A DNA stretch of 56,342 nucleotides, taken from contig JADKCY010000015.1 in NCBI GenBank assembly GCA_016718605.1, positions 1 through 56,342 of the forward strand. Reading direction: 5' to 3'. Below the pieces are notes generated by a model. The model saw only the letters and a list, made by a program, of their open reading frames with translations, searched no databases and was not told the origin of the DNA. Origin of the DNA: Lysobacterales bacterium (lineage in GTDB: Bacteria > Pseudomonadota > Gammaproteobacteria > Xanthomonadales > Xanthomonadaceae). Shown one piece after another: positions 10,434 to 17,586 of this stretch. How positions within the stretch are numbered: the first letter of the stretch is position 1; every line of letters begins with the position of its first letter. The position numbers and the translations under genes were made by a program.

Positions 10434-12466
10434 TGTCTTTTTCCCCTCACTGCAATTTCGATCGACGCGCTGACGATCTGCCATGGCGTCGTCGTGTTCG
10501 ACCTGACGATCAGCTGAAAGAGGCTGCCGTCGCCCTCCAGGTTATGGCGCAGCAACATCTGCGATGATGCGTCATAGAGCCCGTCGTCGTAAAGCCCATA
10601 GTCATACCCGACTGCGTGCTCGCCGCGGGCGAAGTCCAGCTCTGAACTGATCTCCAGGTCATTCGAGAAGTCGTAGGCGATTTTCACTTCGCTGTCGCCA
10701 TTGCCCAGCTCGCCGTAGATCACGTCGATGAACAGCGGCCGGGCCCCGTAAAGGATGTCCGGCATGGCGAACCACTTGGTTCTGTATTCCGAGGCGATGG
10801 CCACCCCCGGGCCGTCCTCATAGCCCTGGTCCAGGTAGACGACCGACCCGTCGTGCCGGGCGCCGTACTGGCGCCAGCCGATCTCGCTGGCAACCTCGCT
10901 GGCCACGGCGTCGACGCACTCGCAATAGGCCCCGTCCCAGACCTGCCACTCGTTCAGGGCGTAGTAGTAGACCAGGGCCCGGTTGCAGGTCGTGGACCCA
11001 CCGGAGCAGACGAACCACTTCACGCAGCGGTCGGCCCGATCGTGGACGAACCTGATCTTGTCGTCGGTCTGCGGTGTGATGGCCGCGATCTCGTCGGGGA
11101 TCATGTCGCCCAGGTCGCCGGGCGCCAGGTCGCCGTATTCCTGGACCGCGGCCAGGCGCTTCGGGCCGTGGACTGGATCCCAGAAGAACAGCTCGCTGCC
11201 TACGACGCCCATCGACTTCGGGTTGGCGTTGCCGACCGGAAGGGTGGCGACCATCTGGAGGCCGCCCTCGGCCAGGCCGAAACCACCCGTCCACAGGGTC
11301 AGCTTGCTCTTCTTGGTGAACACCAGGTAGCCGTAGACCTGGGCCGCCCCGGTGACGATGTCGCCATCGCCGCGGGTGACATAGAAGTATCCGCCGTCCT
11401 CGGGGCTGGTCGTGGCGGCGGCCTCATCGGCGGCGTCGACGTCGACCTTCAGGAAGTTGGACGGCTCGCCCAGCATCGACACGTCGACGCGGCTGGGATC
11501 GTCCTGGAAGCCGTAGGCGTAGGCCCTCATCTCCAGGCCTTGGCCGAAGATGGACAGCGCACGCGGCCAGCTAGCGGGCTCTGTGGTGCCCCAGGGCAGG
11601 CTGCCGTCATCGTCGGGGTCGTCCCACCTGGCCGGGTAGCCGTACTGCCGGTCGGCGCTGGTGCTGTACTTCCCCTTCGGCCAGCGCAGGATCCCCAGCA
11701 GACCGATCTTCGCCGTGCCGGTCGGCGCGACGATGGTCGACCAGGCGCCCCCGGTGGCCTTGACCCGGGCCAGGGCGTTGTCCAGCAGGTAGAAGTTGTC
11801 GGCGTCGATCTTCTCGATCCGGTAGCCGTTGCCGTTCAGGGCAGTCCAATCCGCGGCGACCAGGCCCGAGAAGCTGACGACGTCGCCCGTGGCCAGGCCG
11901 TGGGCCGTGATCTTGATGGCGATGGCGGCACCCATGGCGGCGCCGGTGAGCTGCGCGATAGCCTTGGCGGCGTCCGACCAGTAGCTCCCAGGCTCCAGGC
12001 CGGTCACGATGAACGGCTCGTCGACGCCAGTGCAGCAGAACGCGACGGCCTCATGGTAGACGTCGGCCGCGTCCAGGAAGCGGCCCATCGCCGCGTTCAG
12101 CTCGCCGCCGGCCGCCACCGGCATCATGGTGTCGAACCACTCGCCGCCGCCAGTCATGCGCCGCTGCCAGATCGCGCCCCCGCGCGAACAGACCAGGAAG
12201 TCCTCGCTGTCGCTGGCCCGCTGGAGCCCGGCGAGGCCCAGAATCGGGTTGTCCTCGTCCACGGCGCCCGGGGTGTCGATCGTCTCGCCATCGGCCTTGA
12301 TCAGGCCCGAGAAGCCCTTGCGGGACTTGACCGAGCCGGCCGGGAAGGCCACGACGTTGCGGGCGTAGGGGCTCGCGTTGGGCGGCAGGTCGGTCACCGA
12401 GTCGCGGGTGTTGACGCCCCCGAACCGGACCTGTGTCGACTGCAAGCGGTCCCTGTAGTTGCCCAT
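10430..12466 (-). CDS. Tail nozzle / tail-hub-like protein, 678 aa
   Basis: The N-terminus (VRFGGVNTRDSVTDLPP, then NASPYARNVVAF and SRKGF) has the layout of phage tail proteins that start with a conserved arm and continue as a beta-propeller. An internal segment around residues 205-250 (ITAHGLATGDVVSFSG, then a YRIEKIDADNFYL strand) resembles the FCCH/E1-like insertion found in many podovirus tail nozzle proteins. Length (678) and location, between the adaptor gene and the internal virion genes, fit a tail tubular protein B/nozzle role. The downstream GNAT-like gene overlaps its stop. Assignment is by sequence feel and synteny. Confidence 0.65.
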   Translation of the reverse strand: MGNYRDRLQSTQVRFGGVNTRDSVTDLPPNASPYARNVVAFPAGSVKSRKGFSGLIKADGETIDTPGAVDEDNPILGLAGLQRASDSEDFLVCSRGGAIWQRRMTGGGEWFDTMMPVAAGGELNAAMGRFLDAADVYHEAVAFCCTGVDEPFIVTGLEPGSYWSDAAKAIAQLTGAAMGAAIAIKITAHGLATGDVVSFSGLVAADWTALNGNGYRIEKIDADNFYLLDNALARVKATGGAWSTIVAPTGTAKIGLLGILRWPKGKYSTSADRQYGYPARWDDPDDDGSLPWGTTEPASWPRALSIFGQGLEMRAYAYGFQDDPSRVDVSMLGEPSNFLKVDVDAADEAAATTSPEDGGYFYVTRGDGDIVTGAAQVYGYLVFTKKSKLTLWTGGFGLAEGGLQMVATLPVGNANPKSMGVVGSELFFWDPVHGPKRLAAVQEYGDLAPGDLGDMIPDEIAAITPQTDDKIRFVHDRADRCVKWFVCSGGSTTCNRALVYYYALNEWQVWDGAYCECVDAVASEVASEIGWRQYGARHDGSVVYLDQGYEDGPGVAIASEYRTKWFAMPDILYGARPLFIDVIYGELGNGDSEVKIAYDFSNDLEISSELDFARGEHAVGYDYGLYDDGLYDASSQMLLRHNLEGDGSLFQLIVRSNTTTPWQIVSASIEIAVRGKRQ

Positions 12467-12467
12467 G

Positions 12468-13202
12468 CTACTCCCCGTCGATCAGCTGCGAATTCTCCCA
12501 GTAGGCCTGCCTGGATCTGGCCACTGCATCTTGCAGCATCCCCAGGCCGTTGTCGTAGGTGATCTTCCAGTCTGGCCACTCGCGGTAATGGTGGAACATG
12601 CCAAGGGCCATGTTCTCCAGGGCCGGCATCAGATCCATCGGCAATCCCAGCTCGTCGGCCGCGTCATACGGCGGGATGTGTTGCCCGTAGTAGCCGGCCA
12701 CGATGTAGGGGCTCGTCGAATCAATGAAGTCCTGTGCCGGCGGCGCCCACAGGCCCAGGTATCCACCCTTGATCGTCCACAGCTGCGGGTTGCCGTCGTA
12801 GTTGGCGTCGACGGCCTCTTGCTCGGTATCGACGTTGCCGAACGACGGCGGCATGTTGCGGATGTTCGGGTAGATCTCCAGCAGCTTCTCATAGGGCCAG
12901 AACGTCAGGCTGGAAGCCGCCTTGTTGATCCCCACCGTCGAGCCGGCTGCGTGGTAGTCGGCCGGCAGCTCGTACCACATCTGGCCGGCCGACAGCTCCA
13001 TGGTCCACCAGCGCCAACGCCAGTCCCACTTGGCCTTGTACCAGATCAGGTTCAGGGCCTGCTTGATGGCCAGGATGGCCCTGATGGTGTTCCTGTCAGG
13101 CGTATCCAGCGTGGTCGGTGCGATCACGCCGGACATCTTGCACACCTCCTGGACGGCATCCAGGAGCGTCTTAGGTGTTCCTTCTTCGACGACGCTAGTC
13201 AT
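12468..13202 (-). CDS. Tail tubular protein A / head-tail adaptor-like protein, 244 aa
   Basis: I chose the ATG at 13202 (MTSVVEEGTPKTLLDA), seven bases after the upstream fibre gene ends at 13210. The longer upstream extension is low-complexity and would overlap that gene. The protein starts with a helical segment like those of gp11/TTPA-type adaptors (LLDAVQEVCKMSG), followed by NTIRAILAIKQALNLI and a Trp-rich strand region (WDWRWRWW) that is common in these adaptors. The stop abuts the nozzle-like gene's start at 12466. The role would be to join the portal to the tail nozzle. Confidence 0.65.
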   Translation of the reverse strand: MTSVVEEGTPKTLLDAVQEVCKMSGVIAPTTLDTPDRNTIRAILAIKQALNLIWYKAKWDWRWRWWTMELSAGQMWYELPADYHAAGSTVGINKAASSLTFWPYEKLLEIYPNIRNMPPSFGNVDTEQEAVDANYDGNPQLWTIKGGYLGLWAPPAQDFIDSTSPYIVAGYYGQHIPPYDAADELGLPMDLMPALENMALGMFHHYREWPDWKITYDNGLGMLQDAVARSRQAYWENSQLIDGE

Positions 13203-13209
13203 GGTGCTC

Positions 13210-14223
13210 CTACTTGGCGGCCCAGCCGGTGTTGCCCGTGCCGGACTGCTTGACGTACAGGGTGGACCCAACGCCGCCATCGATTCGCAGGTACAAGCAA
13301 CCAACAGGAGCCGATACGACACCCTCTGGAGCGCCAGATCCGTAAGTGATCAACTTGGTACCAAACAGCTCAATGTCGCCTCCCATGACGTCCAGATCTC
13401 CGCTGACCTGGAGCCCGCCACCGACATAGGTATTCTCAAGCAGCTGGATCGCGTTTCCGGGAGAAGCTGTCTCGATGTAGAGCGTCTTGAGCGTGTCCTG
13501 GGTCGTGATGTTGCCCTCGAATACCTGGTTTGTTGTTTTGTCCAGGTAGAGAGGCTTCCATCCAGTCGTGCTTGATCCTGCGTTCTTGAAATAAAGCGCC
13601 GTTTCTCCAGATCCATCGCTTCGCTCGTACAGTGCGCCAGGAGGGCCTGAAGTCACTCCCTCGGGAGATCCTGTTCCTCGAACAAGGGCGTTGGTCGAGT
13701 AGATCTTGATCAGTCCGTTTGCTGAGTTAATCCCTCCATTGCTTGAAATCAACCCGCCAGTAACGATGCCTTCTGTTGAGATGATATAGGTGTTAGCTAC
13801 AAGTCCGCCGCGAACATAAAGATTGCCGGCGATGCCTTGAACGGTCAGTGAGTCTGCGATCGAGACACTTCCACCGAAGGCAACATCGCCATCAACAATG
13901 AGGCCGATCGAAACATCCTCTGTGGTGTAGCGCCCGATCCCGTACCTCGAAACAGCGATGTCGTATGTGCCAGCAGGCGCGTAGAACCAATAGCGCCCAG
14001 CGGCGTCAGTGGACGTTGGGTTGAGCTTCGTTGCAGATCCTGACTTGTTGGAATAGAGCGTGACAAGTGAATCGGTGTCCGCCAGGTAGACGAACACCGA
14101 TGCGCCCGACACGGTCTTTCCGCTGGTGTTGCGCACAACATCTTCGTGCCTGTTGTACGTTGTGGCCATGGCCGCCGATGCCATGAGCAGGGCGGCCATG
14201 ATCGTGCGCAGGACCAACTTCAT
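13210..14223 (-). CDS. Fibre-like protein with Sec-type signal peptide, 337 aa
   Basis: The first 20 residues are a textbook signal peptide: MKLVLR, a hydrophobic core, then ASAAMA. Residues ~25-105 look like a transthyretin/carboxypeptidase-regulatory beta-sandwich (SGKTVSGASVFVYLAD ... YWFYAPAGTYDIAVSRYG). The middle is a Gly/Ser/Thr-rich beta-repeat of adhesin type. Two related C-terminal blocks follow (GSPEGVTSGPPGALYERSDG and GAPEGVVSAPVGCLYLRIDG), each ending with a TGW motif. This block is familiar from many phage tail fibres. A signal peptide on a phage structural protein is unusual. The gene may encode a side fibre, or a protein exported to the cell envelope. Lower GC and different codon use from its neighbours suggest recent acquisition. 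Confidence 0.7.
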   Translation of the reverse strand: MKLVLRTIMAALLMASAAMATTYNRHEDVVRNTSGKTVSGASVFVYLADTDSLVTLYSNKSGSATKLNPTSTDAAGRYWFYAPAGTYDIAVSRYGIGRYTTEDVSIGLIVDGDVAFGGSVSIADSLTVQGIAGNLYVRGGLVANTYIISTEGIVTGGLISSNGGINSANGLIKIYSTNALVRGTGSPEGVTSGPPGALYERSDGSGETALYFKNAGSSTTGWKPLYLDKTTNQVFEGNITTQDTLKTLYIETASPGNAIQLLENTYVGGGLQVSGDLDVMGGDIELFGTKLITYGSGAPEGVVSAPVGCLYLRIDGGVGSTLYVKQSGTGNTGWAAK

Positions 14224-14234
14224 GTCGTCTCCTT

Positions 14235-14741
14235 CTAGGCCGAGGCCATAACCTCGCAGTTGTACTGAGGCCGGTCCTCGACCACCCGGAAGATCCGCTG
14301 CGGCCCGGTCAGGCCCAGCTGATTGCCCTGGTAGTCCGTGGTGGCCATGTCGACCGTCTCGCGGCGAGCGCCGCGCACGACCTCGACCACGGCCTCGGGG
14401 GCGTCCATCCAGACGCCGGTCTTGACGTAGTTGTGGCAGGCGACATGCACCTTGCCGCGGCTGACGGCGGCAGCCTGGACGTAGATCAGGTCCGGCTGCG
14501 TGTTGTCCGTCTTGTAGACCCGAAACTGCTTCCAGTCCGGCTTGTAGTTGCCGGCGTTGTCGGTGCAGCGATGGAAGCGCGTGCCGCAGGGCGGGTTCTT
14601 GAATTCCGCCGGCAGGCGCTTGCCGCTGTGGAACGTGAACTTCGCGCCGGGATCCTCGGCGGCCTTGACCACGCGAGATCTCTCGGCCTGGGTCCGATTC
14701 GACGCTTCCTGCCTGATCTGATCTTCGATTGAGGTGGACAT
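14235..14741 (-). CDS. Hypothetical structural-region protein, 168 aa
   Basis: I chose the ATG at 14741 (MSTSIEDQIRQEASNR), preceded by an AAGGAG-type site. The protein begins with a charged helix of about 35 residues and continues as a beta-rich domain with scattered Cys (PPCGTRFHRC at about 49-58). I do not recognise the family. It lies between the cement-like gene and the fibre gene, so a head-decoration, head-completion or tail role is plausible. A strong UUCG hairpin lies just upstream. Confidence 0.6.
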   Translation of the reverse strand: MSTSIEDQIRQEASNRTQAERSRVVKAAEDPGAKFTFHSGKRLPAEFKNPPCGTRFHRCTDNAGNYKPDWKQFRVYKTDNTQPDLIYVQAAAVSRGKVHVACHNYVKTGVWMDAPEAVVEVVRGARRETVDMATTDYQGNQLGLTGPQRIFRVVEDRPQYNCEVMASA

Positions 14742-14782
14742 GGTTTCTCCTTGCGGTTTGCGCCCGCCGGCGTGGGTTGGTA

Positions 14783-14802
14783 GGGGCGGCCGAAGCCGCC
14801 CC
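14783..14802 (-). promoter_or_regulatory. UUCG-capped RNA hairpin between two late genes
   Basis: On the minus-strand transcript this is an 8-bp perfect GC-rich stem (GGGGCGGC / GCCGCCCC) closed by a UUCG tetraloop, between the cement-like gene and the next gene. No U-run follows, so it is unlikely to be a strong intrinsic terminator. It may stabilise or separate mRNAs within the late operon. Confidence 0.7.
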
Positions 14803-14812
14803 TTGTCGTCGT

Positions 14813-15196
14813 CTACCGATAGGCCGTCCAGCTCCAGGTGTGGCTGTCCGTCTGGAGAGCCGCGGGGATCTGGAAGCCCGGACGGGTCATCGTGTTGGCG
14901 ACACCGTCGACCGTCTTGAGGCCGCCCTCGTTGACCGTGGGTCCACCCGTGACCTTGGTGATCACGCCGGTCGAGCCCGTGTTCAGATAGGCGTTGCCGG
15001 ACGTCATGCCCTTGGTCCACCAGTAGACCAGGGGGTTGGTGGCGTTGTAGTTGATCAGCTCGATGCGGGAGGGAACCCAGCCCAGCTCGATGTACTCGAT
15101 GGCCGGAGTCGACGCGGACACCAGGAGTCCCGTCGCGATCGCACTGTCGGGGCACTCGCCGCCGGCATGGCTGACCGTGCGCGTTGCGTTCGCCAT
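14813..15196 (-). CDS. Small cement/decoration-like capsid protein, 127 aa
   Basis: The protein lies directly downstream of the major capsid gene. It is beta-rich and compact with few charges (ATRTVSHAGGECP, then EYIELGWVPSRIELINYNA, ending WSWTAYR). Position and size match the small head-stabilising proteins that follow the capsid gene in BPP-1-type podoviruses. The family itself is not recognised from motif alone. It is flanked on both sides by strong RNA hairpins (15218-15237 and 14783-14802), which fits a highly expressed, separately stabilised mRNA segment. Confidence 0.6.
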   Translation of the reverse strand: MANATRTVSHAGGECPDSAIATGLLVSASTPAIEYIELGWVPSRIELINYNATNPLVYWWTKGMTSGNAYLNTGSTGVITKVTGGPTVNEGGLKTVDGVANTMTRPGFQIPAALQTDSHTWSWTAYR

Positions 15197-15217
15197 AGCT
15201 CTACCTCTTTCTGGTTA

Positions 15218-15237
15218 GGGCCGGCCCGCGCCGGCCC
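15218..15237 (-). promoter_or_regulatory. GC-rich hairpin downstream of the major capsid gene
   Basis: This is a perfect 8-bp inverted repeat (GGGCCGGC / GCCGGCCC) with a 4-base loop, starting about 7 bases after the capsid gene stop on the transcript. It has no U-tract. It could be a partial terminator or an mRNA 3'-end protector that lets capsid message accumulate over downstream late genes. Confidence 0.65.
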
Positions 15238-15243
15238 CACCAA

Positions 15244-16368
15244 TTACGCCGTGGTGCCGCACTCGATGCGGACCATCCACGACTCGTTCAGGATGACGGC
15301 GGGGCAGGTGATGGCCTTCCAGCCGATGGTGGCGCGCTGCTCCAGCGGGTCGCTGGTGCCGCCGCTGCTGCGGTCCTTGACGATGATCTTCGCCGAGTTG
15401 CCCGCCAGCGGCACGATGCCGTAGGCGTCACGGGCGATGACCAGCACCGAGTACACGTCGCAGCTGGTGCCACTGGTGGACTTCAGGCCCGCACCGGCGC
15501 CGGACAGCGCCGCGCCCGCGTCGGCCCACACCTTGTTGTTGGTCGAGGCGATGAAGCGCACGTTGCGGTACGCGCCGGCCTCGCCCTCGATCACGCCCGA
15601 CTGGCTCGCGTACTGGTGAACCGGCGTGAAGGCCGGATCGCGGCTCAGCGTGCCCGTGGTCGTGTTGAAGATCATGAACCCGGACTTGGGGTTGTACAGG
15701 TCATGAATCTGGTTGGTGTGGATCAGACAGTAGTAGGCCTTGGCGATCGGGCCGCTCTGCTGACCTCCGCCCGGGCCCACCATCGGAACGAACGTCTTGG
15801 CGTTCGCGCCGTCGAGGATCCGGATGGCGTAGTCCAGGGCGGTGCGGCACAGGGTTCCGCCGACCGTGTCGCGGGCCGGCGGGCCGGCCTCGTCGTGCGG
15901 CGCCAGGTCCGCGGTCGAGTCGTCGTCGTCCTGCACGCGCACGAAGTTCGTGCCGCCGGACAGCGCGTTGGCGTGGATGGTGTCGATCGACTCGCCCATG
16001 TTCTCGCCGCAGATGGCCGAGAACTCGGTGATGATCGGGTCGACGTGGGTCAGTTCGATCTTGTCGGTGATGGGGATGTACGACCCGTACCACTGGAGCG
16101 TCGCGATGACGTCCGTCTTGGTCGGGCTCACGCCGGGAGGCGTGATTCCCTCGGTCAGCGGAGTCGTGACCTGCGAGAGGCCGTTCCAGCGACGGAAGAC
16201 CATCTGCTGGCCCTGACGCAAGCCCAGGCTCTTGACCTGGCCGAACTTCTGGTAGTTGAGCATCGGGCGCGCCCGCGACAGCAGCTCGCGGTTATACACA
16301 CCCCTGGCGACGCGAGGCAGGGACGTTTCGGTCCCGGCCAGGCTGTCGATGGTGTTGAGGACTGCCAT
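15244..16368 (-). CDS. Major capsid protein, N4-gp56 type, 374 aa
   Basis: An AAGGAG site sits a few bases before the ATG at 16368. The sequence shows the hallmarks of the N4-gp56 HK97-fold family: an N-terminal YNRELLSRARPMLNYQKFG segment, QGQQMVFRRW, then LTEGITPPG followed by a TATLQWYGSYIPITDKIEL-like stretch and a long helix ending in GESIDTIHANAL. A C-terminal part contains the conserved YxGIVPLAG-like strand. The length of 374 is in the family's usual range. It is preceded by the scaffold gene and followed by a cement-like gene, the standard head module order. Confidence 0.9.
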   Translation of the reverse strand: MAVLNTIDSLAGTETSLPRVARGVYNRELLSRARPMLNYQKFGQVKSLGLRQGQQMVFRRWNGLSQVTTPLTEGITPPGVSPTKTDVIATLQWYGSYIPITDKIELTHVDPIITEFSAICGENMGESIDTIHANALSGGTNFVRVQDDDDSTADLAPHDEAGPPARDTVGGTLCRTALDYAIRILDGANAKTFVPMVGPGGGQQSGPIAKAYYCLIHTNQIHDLYNPKSGFMIFNTTTGTLSRDPAFTPVHQYASQSGVIEGEAGAYRNVRFIASTNNKVWADAGAALSGAGAGLKSTSGTSCDVYSVLVIARDAYGIVPLAGNSAKIIVKDRSSGGTSDPLEQRATIGWKAITCPAVILNESWMVRIECGTTA

Positions 16369-16377
16369 GGTTGCTCC

Positions 16378-17250
16378 TTAGAACCGGCCGTCGAGGATCG
16401 GGTCGGGCTCGTCCCAGCTCTGGGCCCCGTACCTGCGGGCCATGGAGGCCTGCTTCAGAGCCTCGAAACCCTCTTCGGTCAGGTCGTTGACGTTGATAGG
16501 GCGCTGCACCGGCGGGAGCATGCCCCCGCTGCGACTGATGCTGTGCGCCCGCGCTGCCGATCGCACAGGCGCACCAGGCGACGTTGCCGTCGGCTGGGCC
16601 TGGAGTCGGCGCATGACCACGCGGAAGGCGATGGCCTCGGCCCCGCCGCGTCCGCGGTACTCGTTCTGCTGCTGCGGAGACATGGACGCGTATTCGCGTT
16701 CGAGTTCGTCGACCATCTCGGGCTGGAAACCAGGCACAGTCTGCGTCAGGGCCTCAATGGCCTGCTCGCGCTGCACCTTCTCCAGGACGGGAGCCAGATC
16801 GCCCATCATCTTCGCACGCTCGGCCTCCAGGATCGGCTTCACATACGCGTAGATGTCGGGATCGACTCCTTCCGGCACTTCGGACTCGCCGCCGGCCTGG
16901 ACCGGCTGACCCTGCCCGGGTGCGCCCTGACCGCCAAGCGAGCGCGTGACAAGCTCGCGCAGGTAGCGGTTCTCTTCGGCCATCTGCTGGAAGCGGTCAT
17001 ACGGGACCGGCCCAGGGGCGGGCGCTGCCGGCTGCTGGGCCTGGGGCTGCTCGGGCTGACCTTCGGTCTGCCCGGCCACCATGCGAAGCAACGCTTCGAG
17101 CTGCGGATCTCCCTGGGGGACCGGAGGCGGCGCCTGCGGCTGCACGGGCGCCTGCGGGGCAGGCGTCTGCGGCTGAGGCTGCTGCGCTTCGGTGTACCCG
17201 TAATCGGCTTCTGCTTGATCGAACTCTGCAAACACGTCGTCGTTAGGCAT
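16378..17250 (-). CDS. Scaffolding protein, 290 aa
   Basis: The protein is acidic at the N-terminus, with a long Pro/Gln-rich stretch (about residues 20-80) followed by predicted helices (DRFQQMAEENRYLRELVTR, then ILEAERAKMMGDLAPVLEK) and a C-terminal short basic/aromatic tail. This composition, and the position directly upstream of the capsid gene, are typical of internal scaffolds of tailed phages. GGGAG lies 8 bases before the ATG. No protease motif is visible, so the scaffold probably leaves the procapsid intact or is processed by other means. Confidence 0.75.
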   Translation of the reverse strand: MPNDDVFAEFDQAEADYGYTEAQQPQPQTPAPQAPVQPQAPPPVPQGDPQLEALLRMVAGQTEGQPEQPQAQQPAAPAPGPVPYDRFQQMAEENRYLRELVTRSLGGQGAPGQGQPVQAGGESEVPEGVDPDIYAYVKPILEAERAKMMGDLAPVLEKVQREQAIEALTQTVPGFQPEMVDELEREYASMSPQQQNEYRGRGGAEAIAFRVVMRRLQAQPTATSPGAPVRSAARAHSISRSGGMLPPVQRPINVNDLTEEGFEALKQASMARRYGAQSWDEPDPILDGRF

Positions 17251-17286
17251 GTTTTTGTCTCCCGTGTTTACGCCTCGGAAGGCGAG

Positions 17287-17586
17287 TTACTCGTCGTCCA
17301 GGTCATCGACCGCCGGCCTGGCGATCTCCGGCCTGAGCATGGCTTCCACCCGTTGGAGGACGTCTTGCAACGCGCCGCGCGCGCCCTCCTGATACGCAAG
17401 CCTGTACGGATAGTCCGGCGTTCCGCTAGGCTCGCAGGCCCGGCAGCGCCGTTCGTGATCCGTCACCAGGAATTGCAGGATCATCCGAAACCCAAGGCCC
17501 TCTGACGATGCCTGCATCGCCGCTGCCGTCTCCTGTGTCGTCTTGAACTTCGGCGCCACCGCCGCCAGCTCCAGAACTCGCTGCAT
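17287..17586 (-). CDS. Bbp19-like small head-module protein, 99 aa, overlapping the portal gene
   Basis: The ATG at 17586 has a clear GGAGG site about 8 bases upstream, although both lie inside the portal gene. The two coding regions overlap by 161 bp in different frames. The sequence looks like a real globular protein: helix, FRMILQFLVTDHERRC, then a YRLAYQEGARGALQDVL helix. The pattern resembles the Bbp19 family, which sits in the head module of BPP-1-type podoviruses and carries a similar hydrophobic-Cys helix followed by an E/R-G-R/A helix. The match is by pattern only. A later ATG at residue 25 is an alternative start that would shorten the overlap. Confidence 0.6.
   Translation of the reverse strand: MQRVLELAAVAPKFKTTQETAAAMQASSEGLGFRMILQFLVTDHERRCRACEPSGTPDYPYRLAYQEGARGALQDVLQRVEAMLRPEIARPAVDDLDDE

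Noticed and set aside
10853..12562. 569-residue plus-strand frame
   Set aside because: Antisense shadow of the nozzle-like gene; composition typical of opposite-strand reading of GC-rich DNA.
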